From Topomyia yanbarensis (lineage: Eukaryota; Arthropoda; Insecta; Diptera; Culicidae), in the NCBI RefSeq assembly GCF_030247195.1, contig NC_080672.1, positions 371,946,166-372,010,165 on the forward strand: DNA of 64,000 bases, written 5' to 3'. The number at the start of each line of letters is the position of its first letter. The first letter of the stretch is position 1. Position numbers and translations under genes: made by a program. The notes beneath the pieces were generated by a model. It did not search any database. It was given only the letters and a program-made list of their open reading frames with translations, and was not told the origin of the DNA. Below, in pieces: positions 1-11,349 of the stretch.

Positions 1-383
1 GTGCAATCATTCAAAATCACATGCGAATTGGTAAATAGTGTCATAAAATCAAACTCATACACGCGAAGTCACATACATGCTAGCACACGTGACAAACACT
101 TTAACATATAAACGCTTGATCCCCCTTCTCGATCCTCCACGCAAAATTGCACCCCCAGGTTCCGAAAACCCAAAAACGCCCTGATTGATTCGTGAACGCA
201 ACTGCACTTATAATCTGATCAACGCGGTCTCAAGCGAGAACAAATATACGCACATTCTCACGCGATCAAAAAGTCCTTACGGCGACACATCTGAACTCGT
301 CCACTTTAGCACAATCAGAATGTGGTGAGTGATTCTGACGAGAACCCAGCTTCACAGCTCCAGCAGGACGGCTCTAAACATGC
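1..383 (+). repeat. R1 repeat family, copy A (5' cut by window edge)
   Basis: Non-coding repeat rich in ACGCGA and TACACG words. It shares an ordered series of blocks with the copies ending near 16583, 25082, 34450 and 43337: a block like ACGCGAAGTTACATACACG, then CCTTCGCGAT, then GTGATTCTGACGGGGAGCC, then an end like CAGTGGGACAATTCTCG followed by A. The 3' terminus is the same in all five copies and all lie on the + strand. The family was not recognised; a fixed 3' end with variable 5' ends resembles retroposed elements, but no coding capacity is visible. Confidence 0.75.
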
Positions 384-655
384 AATACTTTTTAAGGAGA
401 AAATTGATTTAAAATTCACTTTGTGTGATAGAGCACAAAACCTACACGGGAAAAAAATGGTTCCCAAAATCGTAAATAAAGTGCCATGAATTGTGGAAGA
501 GTCACGTTTTTACAAATCGATTTTATGTTCGTGAACTAGTTCACAGCTTTATGAACGTTAAACATAAAACCAAAGGTTGACTCATGATGTTATTCATAGA
601 TTTAGGACCATAACTTCACAAAATCAAAGCATTCTGGATATTTTCTCGCGAACTA

Positions 656-1082
656 CAGTAAGATTCCGTTTTTGGCACGTTCCGTTTTTGGCATGCTCAA
701 TTTTTGGCAAAAAAAAAGTTCCGTTTTTGGCAACAAATGCGTTCCATTTTTGGCAACATTGTTTTTGTTCATAGTAAATCTTTAACAAAAATGCTCATAC
801 ACATTTTGTTGTAATAATGGATATCACTTTTGACTTTATTTCCAAACATAGGAGTCATATTTACTTTATTTTATGGAGGCGGGCATAGCGAATAAAATTA
901 AATTTGTTGATTTTTTTGTATTATTTAATTGCATTTCACATATTCTTATATAATTAATGTTCTTGTAACATTTATGAAGGCACAAATTGAAAATAAAAGC
1001 TTTTAAGGTATGGTTCCTTTTTTGGCACGGTTCCAGTTTTGGCAACTGAAAAAAAATTGTTGCCAAAAACGAAATCCTACTG
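656..1082. mobile_element. MITE nested in the TIR element (TA TSD)
   Basis: The TIRs read CAGTAAGATTCCGTTTTTGG on the left and CAGTAGGATTTCGTTTTTGG on the reverse of the right, with TA at 654-655 and 1083-1084. Short GTTCCGTTTTTGGCA-like motifs are repeated inside. The uninterrupted site survives in the second host copy, where GTGAACTATTTCACG reads straight through at about 46297-46311. There is no coding capacity. Confidence 0.88.
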
Positions 1083-2213
1083 TATTTCACGAAACTCGGA
1101 ATCTTATTCATGAACTCATTGAATCCTCATGAACTACTTCATGACTCCTAGTATATTAGTCACGATCCAATATCCGTGTTCGTGAAAAATCATGAAATAT
1201 TATTCGTGTATTCGTGAACTGGTTCATGATTCCTAATATATAAGTCACGACTTACCATTCGTGTTCGTGAAATATTTAAAGAAATCACAAAATATTAATG
1301 TATTCATAAACTGGTTGCATGATGCCGACTGACCATTCGTGCTAGTGACATAGTTCACAAAATGATGAAATATTATTCGTGATTTGGTTAATGATTCCTA
1401 GTATATTAGCAACGACTTACCGTTCGTGCTCGTGAAATTTATAAAGAAATCGTAAAATATTCATGTATTCCTGAACTGGTTCATGATTCCTAGTACAATA
1501 ATCAAGTCTAATCATTCCTGCTCGTCAAATAGTTCTCAAATTCATGAAATAGTGTTCATGGATTCGTGAACCAATTCATAATTCCTGGTACATGATTTAT
1601 GATCTATTTTGCGTGCTTGTTATATTGAGAAGATATCTAATCATTTTCAATACATGCAATATGGTAAACCAAATCGTGTTCGTGATATAGTTCACAGAAT
1701 AAGATACCGCGAATCAGTCACACTTTTATGATCCAGTTCATATTGTCACATTACTCCGAGTAAAAAGACCAATTGTAACCAATAAAATAATAGAAGAGAA
1801 ATTATGCATACCATGATAAAACTGTTGATATCATAAACATGAGTCACATTACTCCACGTGTCGAATTCAAAAGTAAGCTCTTGAATAAATTATATCACAA
1901 TAATGTGAGCAGAAATTACGAAAATCTTGAATAATACCCTGAAATCAGGAACATAAATCCTTCAAAACGTGACAAAATTATTAAAAATCGTGACTAAGAT
2001 CCTAAAATCATGAACATGCATCATTCTACTAATGACTAAAATATCACCATAACGTGAATAGAAATTATGAAAATCGCGACCGTGATTCTGAAATCATGAG
2101 CATAAATACCGCTAGTCTGACAGAAAAATCTGATAGTAAACTCATAAATGAAATAGCACGGTAACGTGATGAGATTTCACAAAAATCCCGAATAAGCTTC
2201 TGAAATCATGAAC

Positions 2214-2362
2214 GAGGTGGGCGTAGCGTAGTTGGTAAATCGATTGCCTTGTACGCAGCGCACCTGGGTTCGAGTTCCAACCCCGCACATAGGGTTAAAA
2301 AAATTTCATAAGAGATTTTTCTAACCCGAAGAGGCGAATGACTTTAACTTCTATATTTCTAG
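2214..2362 (+). mobile_element. tRNA-derived SINE, family S1, copy 1
   Basis: The 5' part resembles a tRNA gene with internal Pol III promoter: an A-box-like GCGTAGTTGGTAAATCG and a B-box GGGTTCGAGTTCC, followed by CGCACATAGGGTTA and a tail ending near GAAGAGGCGAATGACTTTAAC. The same sequence appears reversed at 14217-14371 and, 5'-truncated, at 58169-58296. It is inserted in the large TIR element. This is not a functional tRNA: the sequence after the B box does not rebuild an acceptor stem. Confidence 0.88.
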
Positions 2363-2511
2363 TTTTTTTGGAAAAACAAATAGTTTCATGAATACGAGGT
2401 TTATTATTCATAATTTCAGAAACTTGGTCACGGTTTTCGTAAATCGTTCGATTCACGAAATCGTGACCCTTTTTTCGTTAATTTATTAACGGATTTTTTT
2501 CCATGTAACTA

Positions 2512-2690
2512 TATAAGTCCGAGGGTTTGCGTTTCGACTTCGTCTCTTCAGAATCTGGCTCTTGACCAAGGCACAAGACTGATGCTAATCCAAAATTGAA
2601 GACACTACTTGTGAGCACGTCTAATCGACTTCTAACTTTCGATATCCCGAGAGAATTGCTGCGTATTGGCTTGCTGGCTAAAACAATGTT
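2512..2690 (+). repeat. R2 dispersed repeat, copy 1
   Basis: A block of roughly 110-170 bp with GGGTTTGCGTTTCGACTTCG, TCTTGACCAAGGCACAAGACT and GATGCTAATCCAAAATTG. Related blocks lie at 9293-9425 and 20186-20292 on the same strand and, inverted, at about 2765-2850. The minus strand is open for 77 codons here but shows no recognisable domain. Confidence 0.7.
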
Positions 2691-2764
2691 CGAATTCACA
2701 TCAGCCAACACAACTTCTTCTCTTAAAGGACATCTAAAGTTATTAGTCGTTCACCATTAGGGTC

Positions 2765-2850
2765 CCCAATTTTGGACTATCGTCAGCCTTGTGCATTACT
2801 CAAGAGCCAGATACTGAAGAGACCAAGTCGAAACGCAAATGCTTGGGCGT
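2765..2850 (-). repeat. R2 dispersed repeat, inverted fragment
   Basis: On the minus strand this reads GCGTTTCGACTTGGTCTCTT, then a TATCTGGCTCTTGA-like block, then AATGCACAAGGCTGACG. It is an inverted partner of the block just upstream, so 2512-2850 is a loose inverted pair with a spacer of about 75 bp. Confidence 0.6.
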
Positions 2851-3020
2851 ATATTAATTTACGTGTCTAATTTTTTTCGAATACATTTTATACTAGGAAG
2901 GATATGAGCACTAGTTACTATTGCGACTGACTGATGGTTTGCAAAGTAAATCCCTTTATTTTATTTTATAGAGTTATTCTATTAATGTAATTTAAGATTG
3001 TTGTTTTAGTTTTCAATTTA

Positions 3021-3056
3021 TCTAACGTCAATATTTTTTCCACATTTCAGGTAATT
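3021..3056 (+). promoter_or_regulatory. 3' splice site fused to donor-like GTAAT: candidate recursive splice site RS1
   Basis: Branchpoint-like TCTAAC (3021-3026) is followed by a T/C-rich tract (ATATTTTTTCCACATTT) and CAG ending at 3050, directly joined to GTAATT. Known recursive sites in insect long introns have a pyrimidine tract and CAG fused to GTAAGT. The donor half here is imperfect, so an ordinary acceptor of a short exon (3051-3091) is the alternative. Confidence 0.5.
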
Positions 3057-3091
3057 TATCAGCTCATGTTTGAACATCGAAATCCCTCCAA
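3051..3091 (+). other. Candidate 41-nt exon (RS-exon or microexon)
   Basis: The segment lies between the acceptor ending at 3050 and a consensus donor, CAA followed by GTAAGT, at 3092-3097. One frame is open throughout (VIYQLMFEHRNPS plus a split codon); the other two contain stops. The length is not a multiple of three. The peptide was not recognised. It could be a real microexon of a + strand gene or the downstream half of a recursive splice site. Confidence 0.35.
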
Positions 3092-5059
3092 GTAAGTCAA
3101 TACACTACCCTTGACTGTCCTCTGTACAACTCAAGCACACCTGCAGACCTTTGTTTGTCACCGGCCATGAAGGTCGAGTACCACTTGTCCCATTTGCGGC
3201 ACACTATCGCCCATAACCACCATCAACTTGTCAAATGGTTCAAGTTCAAAAGCAACCTCTTTGTCATCTGGAAACGAGGCGCCGTATACCGATTGGTTTC
3301 ACTCTTGCGCCAGATCGGAGGAACAAAACAAAAAACGACACATTTGAAGAGGCTCTTCAGCAATCACTCTCCGTGGGGCACAATGGCTGGCCGGATCACG
3401 GAAGGACAAACAGATAGACATCACTCTAGTCTAGTCTCGCCGCTCTCCGGTTTCCTTGTTTGCTCTCGCTGTCGAGTCGACACAACGTTCTAGCGTGTGG
3501 GTTTGTCAAAGTGTCTTTAGTTCGACGACAATGAACGATGACGTCCATTTAGAAGAGGTGAACAAGTCCGTAAGGTGAAACGATGCAAGATCCCGGAAAT
3601 CGGTGCAGACAAATGGCTCCCATTTCCCTTTGATAGTGGTAGAATCTTTTAACCGTTCATAGGACCGTGTGAACGAAAGTAAACAAAAGGCCAAACCCTT
3701 CCTCCTGGGTAGACAGGCTGGTTCTAACGAAAATAATAATATTCACATTTCGAATGATGCTCTAGTTCAGCCATGGCCGCCGTGTCTTGGCCCCACTTGA
3801 GCCGATGATTGAAACGATGCGTAACTGTTTATCCAATGCCCTCGCAGCTGCAGCTGGACTGCCCAATTGTAGACCCCCCCCCCGTCTTTACAACAATTGA
3901 ACCGATCTTGAACGATCAAGGGCGTTGTAATGTCTCTCGTCTGAGCAAATACTAGTTCTGTTAGTCGCGATTGAAATAATAATAATAATAATAATCGTTC
4001 GTATCACTTTTGACAGCGGACCTCTTCAACTCATCCACGTTCAATTGAAGAAGAGGTTTTATATCTTTCGGTTCTGTTGTACTGGGCGGACCCAGGCACC
4101 AAATCGAGGACAGCAGTAACTGCATTCTGAATCGCCCTGCCAGCTGTGTAGTGTTTTCGAAAGTTTTCGACAGCGATCGATCAGCGACACGAGAGTCTGT
4201 CGAAAAATGTTGCCAAGTGGAAAGCTGTACCGTCCGCGGCTGTAGGTTTTCACCCGCAGGGGGAGTTAATTATCTCACCGCCCCATCAAAAATCATGACG
4301 TTTGTGACCCCGAAATGTATCACGAGCGCTTCAATAATTTGAAAACACCCCGCAGCAGATATAGCGGCAGTGTGAAATGAAAATTATACGATACGACGCT
4401 CCTCATCAGACCCCGGTCACGATCCAATTGATCTTTCGAAATCGGTAGTGCTCGCGGCTTTATGAATTTATGCGTGAGGGCTTATGCGTTCCGTCATCAG
4501 TTATGTTGGTTTTCCTCGCCGATCGTGTACGTAAACATGTTCAGCCGGAAATATTTAGGGGGCCGATTCGAGAAGTGACACTTCTCTAACACGCATTCCA
4601 ACCGCGCGGAACATGCTTGATCCGTCCGATCGGCTTGCAGACTGGCTGCAGCGAAAAATGATGGAAAGTTCTTTGTTCCTCGCTAGAGGCTTGTTAATGC
4701 GGAGAAGTGCATCGTTCGCGGAGAAAAAGTTTATTTTTAGAAATTTGTTTAGATTTTCTCGCTCCGCCTGGCAAGATGTTTCGTATTATCCGTTGGTTCT
4801 GGGAGTTGAAGTGGCATTGGATCGCAAGCGCGTGTGGCGATTGTGGTTTTCAGAAAACTGACTTCATGTCTTACTTAATTGTGCATAATCGCTACTTAGA
4901 TGCCATAATGTTACCATTTTTTATATGACGGACTTGCCATCGAGACTAGCTAGGACATTGCGGGACATGACTACCAGCTGTAATAGATTGTCAGTCCGTA
5001 AAAGTGTCTTATTTAATGCCACAGTACATATTCAGCTATCTTTCGTATTTCAGTTGAAA

Positions 5060-5690
5060 TTTCCAGTCCCTTGAGTAGGTAATACAAGTCTTAATCAGAC
5101 TATAAAACATTCTACTAAAAGTCACACTAAGTCATTTAAAGTTTATTCCAAGTTTATAAAAATGTCACCAAAAATATGTTAAAACTTCGTTGAAAATCTG
5201 TCATGTGTTGCTTTAAATGAGTAATTTTCAGTATTATCCGCTTTTTACCAATTCAGCATACATGTGGACACAACTCGTCATTATAACCGTTTCCCATATA
5301 CGTCTAATGGAAAGAAAAATACCAATGACTATGTGAACTCCTTACGGAACTCCACCCACCACGCTCTATGCACTAAAATAAACACTATATCCACTATTTA
5401 CAAACTTTTCGATGTTTATTGCTTTATACGAGCTTCATGAATGTTTATACAAGCTTTGCAAACATTTTAAGCACTATAAATATGAAGCTTTTAAATATAA
5501 TGGATATGAGTATATAAAGCTACCATTTTGAACCTTAAAATTCTGCATTAATAAGCTGGATACGGTAGTCATCGATGCAGTTTTGATGCCTTCAAAGTTT
5601 GACATATCTATTAATCTAAAACATTGAAATCCAAATTGAAGCAAATATGATACGGGACACATTGTAAGCACAAGAAAATCTTAAACTAGA
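5060..5690. other. AT-rich segment with no recognised content
   Basis: I see no repeat shared with the rest of the window, no TIR pair and no coding signal. It grades into the purine-rich array. Confidence 0.4.
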
Positions 5691-6375
5691 AAACCAGAAA
5701 ACCAAAAACTTATAAAAAAATCAGAAAGACGGTTAGTCAGAAAATCAGCGAACCGAAAACTAGAGATTAGCAAAATAGAAACATTTAACTAGGAAAATAA
5801 GTAATTGTAAATTAGATAAATGAGTATAAATAGATAAATAGAAAAAATAGTAGATAAATTGAAAAATAGAAAAACAGAAAAGTAGAAAAAGAAAAACACA
5901 AGAAAAAATCGATAGATTGTAAAATTGAAAATTAGAAAATTGGAAAAAATGAGAAAAAGGAGAGTGGCAAATCGAGAAAATAGAAAAAATGAGAAAATTA
6001 ACAGAATGAGAAAATTGAAAATTAAAGCGTCGAATTTGGAGAATGCAAAAATGTGCCACAGAGGAGAAGCTAATAAGAAAACAGAAAAATATGAATCGAG
6101 AAAAAACGAAAAATGATCCAATCATTATATACAAATAGAATTTTACTAATTATTTACCTAATTCAAATATTAAAAAAATAAACAGAACAGGATATTGGAA
6201 AACTACAAAATCAGACAATTGTAAACTGGGAACTTTGAAATTAAAAAATTAGAAAAACGAAAGTATATCGTTACAACATAAAAAAGTATTGAAAATAAAC
6301 AAAGTGAGCAGCCTGAAAATTGTAAAAAATTAAGAATTGCAAGTTTATTATTTAGTACACTAGCAAAATTGGGAA
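5690..6375 (+). repeat. Purine-rich A/G array, block 1
   Basis: Degenerate repetition of words such as GAAAATTAGAAAAT and AGAAAATAAG, with purines on the + strand. The reverse strand therefore shows long spurious ORFs full of F, L, S and I. This is the first of several same-orientation blocks up to 21.5 kb. Confidence 0.85.
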
Positions 6376-6805
6376 TTTAGTAGACTAGGAAACAGTCTTT
6401 CCAAATGAACACCATTCACATTGTTCGCTCTGGTTCTGTGCTCATATTAAAACCACATTTTGTATACGAACTCGCTGTTTCGTACCAAAACACGTGCACA
6501 TGTTCGCTAGCACAACCGAACTCCATGTACGTACACGGTGTGCGTCCATCTCTCGTATACAGAGATTCGTGGCACCAGTTTTCTACATCTCACTTTCATC
6601 ATCACTAGCATTGACTCTTTTTGCCTTGTGAGAATTGTTCTCGTGTGCGCAGCTAGCGTACGCACACGGATGTTTGAACTAGAGTTTGAACATCGTTCGC
6701 TTGGATTCGACGTTCGAGGCGAACATGTACCTCGAGACGAAGCATGTTTGATGTTGAACGCGTGCACGAAATTTCGTACACTGGCACACACTTGTCGATG
6801 TTGAA
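6376..6805. other. GC-richer insert inside the A/G array
   Basis: About 400 bp with sharply different composition between two A/G blocks. It is rich in self-complementary words such as CACGTG, GTACGTAC and GTGCGC. No clear terminal repeat or coding domain was found. It is probably an inserted element of unknown family. Confidence 0.4.
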
Positions 6806-7255
6806 GTCTGCTAGGAAATCGAAAAATTTAAAAATGGACTTTTTGGAAAAATTGCAAACTCATAAACTGGAAAAACGAAAAGTTATATAAAGAAGACATT
6901 GGAATGTTTAAAAATTAAAAAATCAGAATAATGGTAAAATGGAAGGTTGGAAATTTACAAAATTTGGAAGTTATGAAATTAGAGAATTAGGACATTGAGC
7001 TGTAAAATCTTAAAAAAGGTAAAGAAGAGCAACAAATTCTACAAAAGAAAGCATGAAAATTGTAAACAAGACGAAAAAACGGAAAAGGGAAATTGAAGAA
7101 TTTGAAAATTGTATGCTCGGAAAAATGAGACAATTTAAGAGTTTAATGTTGAAAAGAAAGAAGGAAAAGCAAAAAAAAATGAATTAAATAAAACAGTATT
7201 CGGAAAAAAAAGAAAATTCGAAAAATTTAGACTTTTATATTGTCAAAAGTTGGTA
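6806..7255 (+). repeat. Purine-rich A/G array, block 2
   Basis: Continuation of the GAAAATT/AGAAAAT-type degenerate array after the GC-richer insert. It ends at the foldback element at 7268. Confidence 0.8.
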
Positions 7256-7267
7256 AATTTGAAAGTA

Positions 7268-7681
7268 CACTCAAGTTTTTTTTTACGCGGTTTTTTTTTG
7301 CGCGGTATTTTTTTACGCGGTTTTTTTTTTACGCGGATTTTGAAATTTACGCGGTTTTCATTTACGCGGATTTTGAAATTTACGCGGTTTTCATTTACGC
7401 GGTTTTTGAAATTTACGCGGTTTTTGAAATTAACGCGGTTTTCATTTACGCGGATTTTGAAATTTACGCGGTATCCATCAATGAGGTTCCTTTTATCGCG
7501 GATTCTTAAATTTAAGTGGTCTTCATTTACGCGGATTTTGAAATTTACGCGGTTTTCATTTACGCGGATTTTGAAATTTACGCGGTTTTCATTTACGCGG
7601 ATTTTGAAATTTACGCGGTTTTCATTTACGCGGTTTTCATTTACGCGGCTCGTATCCCCCGCGTAAAAAAAAACCTGAGTG
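7268..7681. mobile_element. Foldback-type MITE with internal 33-bp tandem array (TA TSD)
   Basis: The ends match as inverted repeats: CACTCAAG + nine T + ACGCGG on the left and CACTCAGG + nine T + ACGCGG on the reverse of the right, flanked by TA at 7266-7267 and 7682-7683. Almost the whole interior is direct repeats of ACGCGGATTTTGAAATTT plus ACGCGGTTTTCATTT (33 bp), so the TIR core word ACGCGG has been amplified inside. The long open frames on both strands here are repeat artefacts (FTRILK and NRVNFKIRV repeats). Confidence 0.9.
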
Positions 7682-7689
7682 TAATATAA

Positions 7690-8110
7690 TGGCAAAATAA
7701 GACAATAAAAAAAATTAATTAAAATGTAATACAATGAAGGTCCATTTTATCAGCTCCTTGGTTTATTTCAAGCTCACAAAATGGGGGATATTAGGGTGGA
7801 AATTATTTTTACAATGTTGGAATTTTGTCCATCAGAAAATGAATCAACGTATCCAAAATAAAATTTGGGTGAACTCGGAGCGAAATTGGACCGTGGACGT
7901 GTTAAACTACGCAAAAAATTTGAAACTTGGTACAGATCCTTTAATTTTTTTTTACTGTTTTACAAAAATGCTCAGTTTTTGGGTTTTTTATGTGCTTGTC
8001 ACGCTAAGGGAGGGGACATTGACAAAATTGGGACATATTTTTTTCTCTCCGTTGTTAAAATATTCTTCGGTTCCTAGACATAGTCGCATAACCCCATAAC
8101 ATGCATACAT
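7690..8110. other. Unassigned segment between array blocks
   Basis: Ordinary-complexity sequence with a 121-codon + strand ORF (7734-8099). No domain, terminal repeat or second copy was recognised. It may be an old insertion in the A/G array. Confidence 0.35.
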
Positions 8111-8119
8111 TTCCCTTAA

Positions 8120-9290
8120 GATGGTCTACCAATGCATATTGTGCATCTTTAAGTAAGTAGTAAAGTAAAATAAGTAAAGAAAGGAAAGGAAAATAAGAAA
8201 ATAAATTACAGAGTTGGAAAAAATTGACAGATTGGAATATGAAGAAATAAAAAAATAGATTATAAAAAATAATAAAAAAAACAAAATAAAAACAAACACG
8301 CGAAAATAAGAGTTAGAAAAAGCAGAACAAAATATTAGAGTATAAGAACATAAGGAAAAATTAACAAATTAATGTGATAAATAATAATTAATAATAAGAA
8401 AGAATAAGAATAGTAAATAATAAATAATAATAAATAAGAACGCAAGAAAATTAGAAAAAAGGAAATAAGAAAAAAATAATATAGAAAAAAAAAAACAAAT
8501 AATATAGTCAGAAAAAAAGAGAATAAACGAGTCGAAAAATAAGCGAACTAAAATATTGAAAAACAAGAAAGTTAAAAATTACAGATAGTGTAAATAGGAA
8601 AAAATATTAAAATAGGGGAAAAAATTAAATCCCAAACTAAGAATAATAGAGTAATAAACGAAACAGAAAAGTAAAGTAAGAGAAGGAGAATATGACAAAA
8701 TAAGAAAATAAAAAAAAGAAAAAAAATTAGAAAAAAATAAGAAAATTACAATACGAAAAAATAAGGAAGAAAATTACAAACTAGGTAAAAATTAAAATAG
8801 GAATTAAGGAAAAATTGATGATAAAATTAGTTTATTGGAATATAAGAAAGTAAGACACAAATTGAGCAAATAAGACTATTTTAAAATTAGAATAAGTAAA
8901 CTTAAGAAAATATAAAATGGTCAAATAAGAATATGAGAAGAGAAAAAAAAGGAAATAGGAAAAGATGAAAATATTATAATAAAAAAAGACAATAGGAACC
9001 ATGCATATTTGAAAATAAGTAATTAATCACGTAATATAGTTATATATTGAACTTATTTAATGAGAAAAGAAAATTTTAATATATAAGAATAAGAAAATTA
9101 GAAAGTAAGACAATAATAAAATTTGAAAATAGAAAATTTGAAAAATAAGCAATATAAAATATGAAAAAGATAATACAGTAATAAAACAACAATAAAATGT
9201 AGAGTAAGTCATTCAGAAATAAGAAAATAGTAGTATATGAACATAGGAGGATTAGAAAATCAAATATGAGAATAAGAATATTAGAAAAAA
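8120..9290 (+). repeat. Purine-rich A/G array, block 3
   Basis: AAATAAGAAAAT and TTAGAAAATAAG words recur throughout with almost no C on the + strand. ORFs on the minus strand are composition artefacts. Confidence 0.85.
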
Positions 9291-9292
9291 AT

Positions 9293-9425
9293 AAGTCCAG
9301 GAGTTTTGGTTTCGACATCGTCTTTTCAAAATAGAACTCTTGACTAATGCACCAGACTGATGCTAACCCAAAATTGGCAACACTACATGTGAACACACTA
9401 AACCACTCCTAACCCACGATGTCGC
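9293..9425 (+). repeat. R2 dispersed repeat, copy 2
   Basis: Contains GGAGTTTTGGTTTCGACATC, TCTTGACTAATGCACCAGACT and GATGCTAACCCAAAATTGG, matching the block at 2512. It directly abuts an A/G array ending AGAAAAAAATAAG, as does the copy at 20186. Confidence 0.7.
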
Positions 9426-9700
9426 GTAAGAAAAAATGTTGTTTGCTGATGGTATATATTGAAATCGAAGCTTGTTTTTACCAGCAAGCTAATGCGTTGC
9501 AATATGTAATGCAGTGAGTACCCGATTTTATCAGCCCTCGATTTTGTCAGCTTTATATGAAAATTGATAGTACTTTGACGGGCTCTAGCAGACGAACCAA
9601 GTTGAATTCGGGAAAATCCTTTCTTGTGCATATTTTTCTTATCTTAGAGATCCGAAATGTTGTTTTTTTAATTTTGCGACTGTTCGAAAATCGAACTAGG
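9426..9700. other. Unassigned segment
   Basis: Unique-looking sequence of about 275 bp between R2 and the next A/G block. No feature recognised. Confidence 0.35.
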
Positions 9701-9704
9701 CAAC

Positions 9705-11025
9705 AAAATTAGCCAACAGAGAAATTGGAAAATCGGAAATAGGAAACAAGTAAATAGTGGAACAAATAATTAATAAAACTATAAAATTAAATAATTGGCT
9801 GATTGGAAAATGGGAACTTAGAAATAATGGTTAATATAAACAGGAAATAAAATTCAAGACAAAGAAAAGAACGGCAAATAAAAATATGAGGCAAAAACTT
9901 CAAAAATAATTTAAAAAAAATAAAATGAAAATGAAATTATCAAATATCTAAAGAAAACCAAAAATATTTGAAGTGGCACAAAATACAAAAAAGTAAATAA
10001 TACAAAAAACGAAAATAAAGAAATAAAAATCTCAATAAAGAATTTAAACAGGGAAATATAAAATAAATCATGAGAATAAGAAAACAGAATGAAAAGACCA
10101 CAGAATATAAAAAAAGCAAAATAAAAAAGTATCATGAAAAAATAAAAATAGGTAGTCAAACAAACATATGAAAGATAAAAACCTAAAGAAACAAAACATC
10201 AAAAAATAGAAAATACAAAAAAAATAAAACTGGCAAATAAAAGAAACAAATCAAAAAAGAAAAATGGGTCATAAAAAAGGAAAAATGCAAAAAATAAGAC
10301 ATAATGGCATGTTAAGAAAATAAGAACACGAGAAAATAAGCAAGTAGTAAAATTGGAAAATGAGAAAATGCGAATAAGGTAATAAAAAATAAGAAAACAG
10401 GAAAAATTAAAAAAAGAGAATGAATTACAAAATTAGAGAACATTTACATTAGAAAATAAGAAAATTTGAAAATTTTGACATTCGTAATCATAAAATACAA
10501 ACAGTTAACATAAAAAAATAGATTATTGATAAATTTCAAAATAAAAGCAAATGGTATTAAATTAATGTGAAAATGGGAAAGTATGAAAATTACGAATATG
10601 AAATATATGCATTAATACAATAAATGCCAAAAATATGATAATTGCAAAGTATGCAAGTGGCAAAAAGAGATTATAGAAAAAATATATAAAAGATTGGGAA
10701 ATAGGACAATATGTAATTAATTATAAAATAAAAACGTACGAACTTTAAAAACAATGAAATGTGAAAATAAATAGTAGAATGATGCGAAAATTAGGAAACA
10801 AGATGATAAGAGAATCAAAGATTAATAAAACAAGAAAATTTAAAAAATAATGGCGCATCGAAAAATGGGGACTTAGGAAATAAACTATAATGCAAAGGTA
10901 ATAAGAAAACTAAAAATAAAAATTCTCATGAAAAAATATAACTGGAAACAAAATCATAAATGAGACCAAAAACGAGGGAAAAATATTACAACAACAAAAT
11001 AGAAAATCAGATTTAGAAATACAGC
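9705..11025 (+). repeat. Purine-rich A/G array, block 4
   Basis: Same degenerate AAAATAAGAAAAT composition and orientation as the other blocks. It ends where the minus-strand SINE begins. Confidence 0.85.
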
Positions 11026-11029
11026 TTGA

Positions 11030-11346
11030 GTTTGTGCGACCGCCCCTGGCTGCTACTGCGTTATCGATCTGAACTAGCTGAAGTTCCACAGAGAATTAGT
11101 AGATAATTATGCTTGGGAGTAGCGAAACATCTTTCAATGGTAATCCTACTAAATTGTTTATTGATCAATACCGATCCATCAACTCATGGACCGGGATCCA
11201 ACGGCTTTACTTCCCTTCCGACTGGAAGACGTGACCACAGATTTTTTCACTTCAGAAAAATTTCAATGACCTCGGCTGGGTTTGAACCCAGACCAACTGG
11301 AATAAATGGCGGTCATGCTTATCACTACACCACCGGCGCCATCAGT
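11030..11346 (-). mobile_element. tRNA-derived SINE, family S2, copy 1
   Basis: On the minus strand it begins GGCGCCGGTGGTGTAGTGAT, an A-box-like region, and continues to a perfect B box in GGGTTCAAACCC. A long unrelated body follows and ends near 11030 at CTTGAGTTTGTGCGACC (+ strand). The second copy at 25790-27090 has the same ends and body. It is tRNA-derived in design, like mosquito Feilai-type SINEs (established class); this particular family is not named here. Confidence 0.85.
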
Positions 11347-11349
11347 AAA

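Larger units (their letters stand above)
445..2505. mobile_element. Large TIR element, copy 1 (non-autonomous, TA target site)
   Basis: The ends are inverted repeats (CACGGGAAAAAAATGG on the left, CATGGAAAAAAATCCG on the reverse of the right) flanked by TA at 443-444 and 2506-2507. The interior is built of diverged direct repeats based on TTCGTGAACTGGTTCATGAT and on a GTGACTAAGATCCTGAAATC motif. It encodes no transposase. A second copy lies at 45974-48055. This copy is interrupted by a MITE (656-1082) and a SINE (about 2214-2362). TA duplication and short TIRs suggest mobilisation by a Tc1/mariner-type enzyme (inference). Confidence 0.8.
2890..5050. other. Low-repeat island 1
   Basis: About 2 kb with higher GC, no recognised transposon and no copy elsewhere in the window. 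It contains the splice-signal cluster at 3021-3097 and an (AAT)n run at about 3976-3996. Several ORFs of 60-112 codons cross it, including one at 3155-3493 on the + strand, but none resembles a known domain. Best read as intronic or regulatory unique sequence. Confidence 0.5.

Noticed and set aside
2214..2300. tRNA gene
   Set aside because: A and B boxes are present, but three copies share a non-tRNA tail and no acceptor stem can be formed. It is a SINE.
7268..7681. CRISPR-like direct repeats
   Set aside because: The units are contiguous with no unique spacers, and the host DNA is eukaryotic.
7243..7734. 163-codon minus-strand and 138-codon + strand open frames with NRVNFKIRV and FTRILKFTRFSF repeats
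   Set aside because: They are translations of the 33-bp tandem array of the foldback element. The period is a multiple of three, so any frame without a stop stays open.
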